From: Wenxinia marina DSM 24838
GTDB taxonomy: Bacteria > Pseudomonadota > Alphaproteobacteria > Rhodobacterales > Rhodobacteraceae
DNA: 64,000 nucleotides
Assembly: GCF_000379485.1 (NCBI RefSeq)
Contig: NZ_KB902281.1
Location: forward strand, 61,070 to 125,069
Direction: 5' to 3'
In this document: positions 60,797 through 64,000 of the stretch, piece by piece
Layout: each line of letters begins with the position of its first letter
How positions within the stretch are numbered: position 1 is the first letter of the stretch
The notes under the pieces: generated by a model
The model's database searches: none
The model's input: only the letters and a program-made list of their open reading frames with translations
Told to the model about the DNA's origin: nothing
Translations under genes and position numbers: made by a program

Positions 60797-62605
60797 TCAT
60801 TCCTCGTACCACCAGACGTCCGGCTGCCAGCCGGGCCAGTCGCCGAAGATCGGGATCGTCTCGGGATGGTGCAGGTTCGCGTCGTAGGCGATCCAGCTGA
60901 CGTTCCACTGGTAGGTCGGGATGACGAACCGCCCCGCCGTCAGCACCCGGTCGAGCGCCTGCGCCGCGGCCAGGAAGTCGTCCTGGCTGGTGGAGGTCAG
61001 CAGCGTGTCGATGAGGCCGTCGATCGCCTCTGACTTCACGCCCATCAGGTTCCTGCCGCCCGGTTCGTCCGCGAGGTCCGAGCCGAAATAGAGGTACTGC
61101 TCGTTCCCCGGCGACAGCGAGAGGGCGCGGCGGTAGTAGGTCATGTCGAAGTCGTAGGCGTCCGTCCGCTCCTTGTACTGGGCCGAGTCCACCAGCGTGA
61201 TCTGCGGGAAGATGCCGACCCGCTCCAGCGACTGGACGTACATGTCTATGATCGACTGGTTCTCGGTCGAGCCCTGCTCGAGCAGGATCTCGAGCTCCAT
61301 CGGCTCTCCGGCCTCGTTGGTGAGGCGGCCGTCCTGCACGGTCCAGCCCGCCTCCTCGAACCTCTCCAGCGCCGTCGCGATGCCGGCGCGGTTGCGCTCG
61401 GACCCGTCGGAGACGGGCAGGGCGTAGCCCTCGAGCGCGCCCTCGGGCAGGTCGTCGTAGCGTTCCAGGAATTCCCGGACCCGCCCCTCCGCCGGGCCGT
61501 CGGTCATGCCGAGCGGCGAGTTCGAGAAGTAGGAGGTGATCCGCGGCTGCTCGCCGCCCGTCATCGCGTCGTTGATGAACTCGAAGTTGAAGACATGCAT
61601 CATCGCGTCGCGCACGCGCCAGTCGTCGAACGGCGCCCGGCGGGTGTTCATCACGAAGCCGGTCATCCCCGAGGGCCGGCCGTGGGGCAGCACCTCCTTC
61701 ACCACCTCGCCGTTCTCGGCGCGGGGGAAGTCGTACTGCTGGCTCCAGCGGGCGTAGTTGAACTCGCGGGTGAAATCCGTCTCGCCGGACTTGAACGCCT
61801 CGAAGGCGGCGGTCTCGTCCCCGAAGAAGTCCATCCGGATCGTGTCGAGGTTCATCGTGCCGACGCGGAACGGCACGTCCCAGCCCCAGTAGTCGGGGTT
61901 GCGCGTCAGCTCGACGTAGCGGCCGTACTCGTAGTCGCTGACGACGTAGGGGCCGGACGTGATCGGCACGACCTGGCCGTCCGATTCGGCGAAGTCGACG
62001 CCCTCCCACTGGGCCTTCTGCAGGATCGGCCGCATGCCGGCGATCAGCGCCAGCTCGCGGTTCTCGGTGTTGAAGGTGATGCGGACCGAGCGCTCGCCCG
62101 TGGCCTCGATAGACTCGATCTGGGACCAGAAGCTGGCGTAGCGGGGGTGGCCCTGCGTGCCGAGGGTCTCGTAGGACCAGATCACGTCCTCGACGGTGAC
62201 GGGCGTGCCGTCCGAGAACTCCGACTCGGGGCGCAGGGTGAATTCCACCCAGGAGCGGTCCTCGGCCGTCTCCACCGATTCGGCGAGGAGGCCGTACAGG
62301 GTGAACGGCTCGTCCAGGGTCCGGCCCATCAGGCTCTCGCTGACGAGGTAGGTCAGCTGCCAGGGGACGTTGCCCTTGCGGATGTAGGGGTTGAGGCTGT
62401 CGAAGCTGCCGACCTCGGCCGTGGCGAGCGATCCGCCGATGGGGGCGTCGGGGTTGGCGTAGGGCAGGGACACAAAACCCGGTGGTAGGGCGGGCTCTCC
62501 GTACATAGCTATGCCATGCTGCTGTGCTCCGGCGGCGGTGGCCCCCAGCGCCAGAGCGGCCGCGAGGCACCCCGCCCCCAGGCGCGCGAAAAAGTGCGGT
62601 CTCAT
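60797..62605 (-). CDS. family 5 peptide-type ABC substrate-binding protein (YejA-like)
   Basis: The 602-residue periplasmic protein has a signal peptide (cut near TAAGAQ) and the SBP family 5 layout, with 'LNPYIRKGNVPWQLTYLVSESLM', 'FTLRPESEFSDGTPVTVEDVIWSYETL' and 'TSGPYVVSDYEYGRYVELTRNPDYWG'. It resembles YejA, the microcin C/oligopeptide binder. The permease and ATPase genes are not downstream; a CsbD-like gene is. A promoter-like TTGATA-17-TACCGT lies upstream. Confidence 0.88.
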   Translation of the reverse strand: MRPHFFARLGAGCLAAALALGATAAGAQQHGIAMYGEPALPPGFVSLPYANPDAPIGGSLATAEVGSFDSLNPYIRKGNVPWQLTYLVSESLMGRTLDEPFTLYGLLAESVETAEDRSWVEFTLRPESEFSDGTPVTVEDVIWSYETLGTQGHPRYASFWSQIESIEATGERSVRITFNTENRELALIAGMRPILQKAQWEGVDFAESDGQVVPITSGPYVVSDYEYGRYVELTRNPDYWGWDVPFRVGTMNLDTIRMDFFGDETAAFEAFKSGETDFTREFNYARWSQQYDFPRAENGEVVKEVLPHGRPSGMTGFVMNTRRAPFDDWRVRDAMMHVFNFEFINDAMTGGEQPRITSYFSNSPLGMTDGPAEGRVREFLERYDDLPEGALEGYALPVSDGSERNRAGIATALERFEEAGWTVQDGRLTNEAGEPMELEILLEQGSTENQSIIDMYVQSLERVGIFPQITLVDSAQYKERTDAYDFDMTYYRRALSLSPGNEQYLYFGSDLADEPGGRNLMGVKSEAIDGLIDTLLTSTSQDDFLAAAQALDRVLTAGRFVIPTYQWNVSWIAYDANLHHPETIPIFGDWPGWQPDVWWYEE

Positions 62606-62646
62606 CTTGGCGACGATCCTTCTGCTCCCCGTTATCGTTGACCGGG

Positions 62647-62675
62647 ACGGTAAACGGGGCAGCCAGCGTTATCAA
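62647..62675 (-). promoter_or_regulatory. possible promoter of the peptide-binding protein gene
   Basis: On the minus strand, TTGATA and TACCGT are 17 bp apart, about 40 bp upstream of the ATG at 62605. The -10 is weak. Its -35 lies 9 bp from the -35 of the divergent small-RNA promoter. Confidence 0.35.
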
Positions 62676-62684
62676 ACTTTTAGG

Positions 62685-62713
62685 TTGGACAACGGCGCGC
62701 GATCGCCTATAAC
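62685..62713 (+). promoter_or_regulatory. predicted promoter of the small RNA
   Basis: TTGGAC (-35) and TATAAC (-10) are separated by exactly 17 bp, the best sigma-70-like match noticed in the window. It is followed within 82 bp by a strong terminator but by no start codon with a ribosome-binding site. Confidence 0.65.
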
Positions 62714-62719
62714 AAGGGC

Positions 62720-62795
62720 ACTGCTCGATAGGTTTCTTGCCTGTATGAAACCTGCCTCAATAACTCAACGCCCGCCTCGTGCGGGCGTTTTTTTT
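62720..62795 (+). ncRNA. candidate small regulatory RNA (about 76 nt)
   Basis: Transcription from the promoter at 62685-62713 would start at about 62720 and end in the terminator at 62768-62795. The RNA would have a 5' hairpin (AGGTTTC 62730-62736 with GAAACCT 62747-62753, 10-base loop TTGCCTGTAT), an unpaired AT-richer linker (GCCTCAATAACTCAA), and the terminator stem. This is the classical layout of a trans-acting sRNA. It could instead be a leader with attenuation for bdhA. I cannot assign it to a known sRNA family. Confidence 0.6.
62768..62795 (+). terminator. strong rho-independent terminator
   Basis: ACGCCCGC pairs with GCGGGCGT around a CTCGT loop (8-bp perfect stem) and is followed by an uninterrupted run of eight T. 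It lies 160 bp upstream of bdhA and far from any upstream stop codon on the same strand, so it must end a short non-coding transcript. Confidence 0.9.
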
Positions 62796-62954
62796 GGTGT
62801 CTCGTGCAGTGTCGATGAGGGGTCCCGGTCGGCTGCCGCGAGACCGTCGCGACGGCCGGCGCCGTGCCGTCCGGCCGCTCCGGCAAGGCGGGGCTTCCCA
62901 TCCCGCACCCGCGGCGTATCTTCGCCGCAGGGCAGCAACGACAGGGAGCGGCGC

Positions 62955-63728
62955 ATGGACCTCAAGGGAAAGACGGCCGTCGTCACCGGTTCGACCTCCG
63001 GCATCGGCCTCGGCATCGCGCGGGCGCTCGCGAGCGAAGGGGCGGACATCGTCCTCAACTCCTTCACCGACAGCGAGGAGGACCAGGCGCTGGCGAAGGA
63101 CCTGGCGGCCGAGTTCGGCGTGTCGGTGCGCTACATCAGGGCCGACATGTCGAAGGGCGACGAGTGCCGGGCGCTGATCGCGCAGGCGGGCGCGTGCGAC
63201 ATTCTGGTGAACAACGCCGGCATCCAGCATGTCGCGGCGATCGAGGCCTTTCCGGTCGAGAAGTGGGACGCGATCATCGCGATCAACTTGTCCTCGGCCT
63301 TCCACACGACGGCCGCGGCGCTGCCGATGATGCGCAGGGCCGGCTGGGGCAGGGTGCTCAACGTCGCCTCCGCCCACGGCCTCACCGCCTCGCCCTTCAA
63401 GGGGGCGTATGTCGCGGCCAAGCACGGGATCGTCGGCTTCACCAAGGTGACGGCGCTGGAGACGGCGGAGGAGCCGATCACCGCCAACGCGATCTGCCCC
63501 GGCTACGTGCTGACGCCGCTGGTGGAGGCACAGATCGCCGACCAGATGAAGGTGCACGGCATGGACCGCGAGACGGTGCTGCGCGAGGTCATGCTGCTGC
63601 GCCAGCCGTCGCGGCAGTTCGCGACGGTCGAGCAGATCGGCGGCACCGCCGTGTTCCTCTGCTCGCCGTCCGCGGACCAGATCACCGGCACGACGATCAG
63701 CGTCGACGGCGGCTGGACCGCGCTCTGA
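62955..63728 (+). CDS. bdhA: 3-hydroxybutyrate dehydrogenase (SDR family)
   Basis: Oxidises D-3-hydroxybutyrate to acetoacetate with NAD, a step in polyhydroxybutyrate or ketone-body use. The 257-residue protein has the SDR cofactor motif 'TGSTSGIGLGIA' (about 12-23), 'NNAGIQHVAAIEAFP', and the catalytic Ser...Tyr-x-x-x-Lys in 'VASAHGLTASPFKGAYVAAKHG'. The C-terminal 'LLRQPSRQFATVEQIGGTAVFLCS' is typical of the 3-hydroxybutyrate enzymes. The start has GGGAGCGG upstream. Confidence 0.92.
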   Translation: MDLKGKTAVVTGSTSGIGLGIARALASEGADIVLNSFTDSEEDQALAKDLAAEFGVSVRYIRADMSKGDECRALIAQAGACDILVNNAGIQHVAAIEAFPVEKWDAIIAINLSSAFHTTAAALPMMRRAGWGRVLNVASAHGLTASPFKGAYVAAKHGIVGFTKVTALETAEEPITANAICPGYVLTPLVEAQIADQMKVHGMDRETVLREVMLLRQPSRQFATVEQIGGTAVFLCSPSADQITGTTISVDGGWTAL

Positions 63729-63807
63729 CCGGCCGGGGACGGGGGGCTGTCCAGGGTAGTCCCTCTTAATGGCTGACCGTCCCGGGCCTGAACCGGCAAC
63801 TGTAACC

Positions 63808-64000
63808 TCAGGGGTTGGCTGTCGCGTAGTCCTTGGCGTCGCGGAGCATGGCGTTGAGGACGGTGAGGAGCTTGCGTGCGACGGCGATGATGGCCTGCTT
63901 GGGACGCTTTCCGGCGGCCTCGAGGCGGGCGCGGAAGGCGGCGAAGGCAGGGTCCCGGCGCGAGGCCTGCAGGCCGGCGAGGTAGAGCAGCGAGCGGATC
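63808..64000 (-). mobile_element. IS110/IS116/IS902-family transposase, C-terminal part (cut by window end)
   Basis: On the minus strand an open frame enters at base 64000 and ends at TGA 63808-63810. The 63 visible residues read 'IRSLLYLAGLQASRRDPAFAAF', 'LEAAGKRPKQAIIAVARKLL' and 'LNAMLRDAKDYATANP', the C-terminal domain of IS110-family (DEDD plus Ser) recombinases. Only 79 bp separate its stop from the bdhA stop, so the element's right end must lie there. IS110 elements have no clear terminal inverted repeats, and I could not fix the boundary. The rest of the element lies outside the window. Confidence 0.85.

Noticed and set aside
60692..62675. Reading the CsbD-like frame as one long protein through the peptide-binding gene
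   Set aside because: The upstream part is a shadow of the clearly real binding-protein gene; the ATG at 60692 gives a compact product with a recognisable start.
62747..62954. Leader peptide or N-terminal extension of bdhA starting within the small-RNA region
   Set aside because: The frame is open but would be cut by the strong terminator at 62768-62795 and would add 70 residues not found in 3-hydroxybutyrate dehydrogenases.

Overview
This window is a chromosomal segment from a very GC-rich alphaproteobacterium, most likely a member of the Rhodobacterales (Rhodobacter/Roseobacter relatives). I base that on the encoded proteins and on gene orders typical of the group: SPOR protein-nagZ-scpA-scpB; bamE divergent from DUF177-rpmF-plsX-fabH-ihfA-merR; lptF-lptG-lptD-surA-pdxA-rsmA divergent from pepA-holC; prfA-prmC followed by a DUF4167 gene; and a CckA hybrid kinase. 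Genes are tightly packed, with many 1-14 base stop/start overlaps. There is no rRNA, CRISPR array, prophage or replication origin.

Layout. 1-4.9 kb: cell-wall recycling and chromosome condensation genes, an acetyltransferase, and a histidine kinase interrupted by a frameshift. 5-6.2 kb: dCTP deaminase and tRNA-Pro(GGG). 6.3-11.4 kb: the ribosomal L32/phospholipid/fatty-acid cluster, with bamE facing away. 11.6-14.7 kb: msrB, an OlsB-like acyltransferase and an ABC-F ATPase. 14.8-17.4 kb: an orphan iron-type binding protein, a secreted protein and a cluster of palindromic repeats. 17.4-23.9 kb: mazG, an M20 amidohydrolase, then a run of overlapping genes: aminotransferase, agmatinase, DUF1499, guanidinobutyrase-like enzyme, DUF1499. 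This looks like a guanidino-compound degradation operon. 23.9-26.7 kb: release factor 1, its methylase and a DUF4167 protein.

26.8-36.7 kb: the LPS-transport/outer-membrane biogenesis operon and pepA-holC-GFA. 36.7-40.3 kb: a GlxA-type regulator beside three secreted or membrane proteins, one a periplasmic ClpP-fold protein. 40.4-49 kb: class II DAHP synthase, tRNA-Gly(CCC), clpS, a fasciclin protein, a [2Fe-2S]/ASKHA activator, a membrane protein, guaB and an RsmB-like methyltransferase. 48.8-53.8 kb: cckA, an SRPBCC/ArsR pair and pgi. 53.9-60 kb: small secreted or uncharacterised proteins, a Bcr/CflA exporter, a DsbA-family protein, an acyl-CoA ligase and a divergent XRE-cupin regulator. 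60.3-64 kb: a CsbD-like acidic protein, a peptide-binding protein, a strong small-RNA candidate, 3-hydroxybutyrate dehydrogenase, and the 3' end of an IS110-family transposase cut by the window edge.

The items most worth follow-up are the small RNA at about 62720-62795 (promoter, hairpin and terminator all visible), the interleaved ureohydrolase/DUF1499 operon, and the three-gene secreted ClpP-like module. All calls come from reading the sequence; no database search was run.
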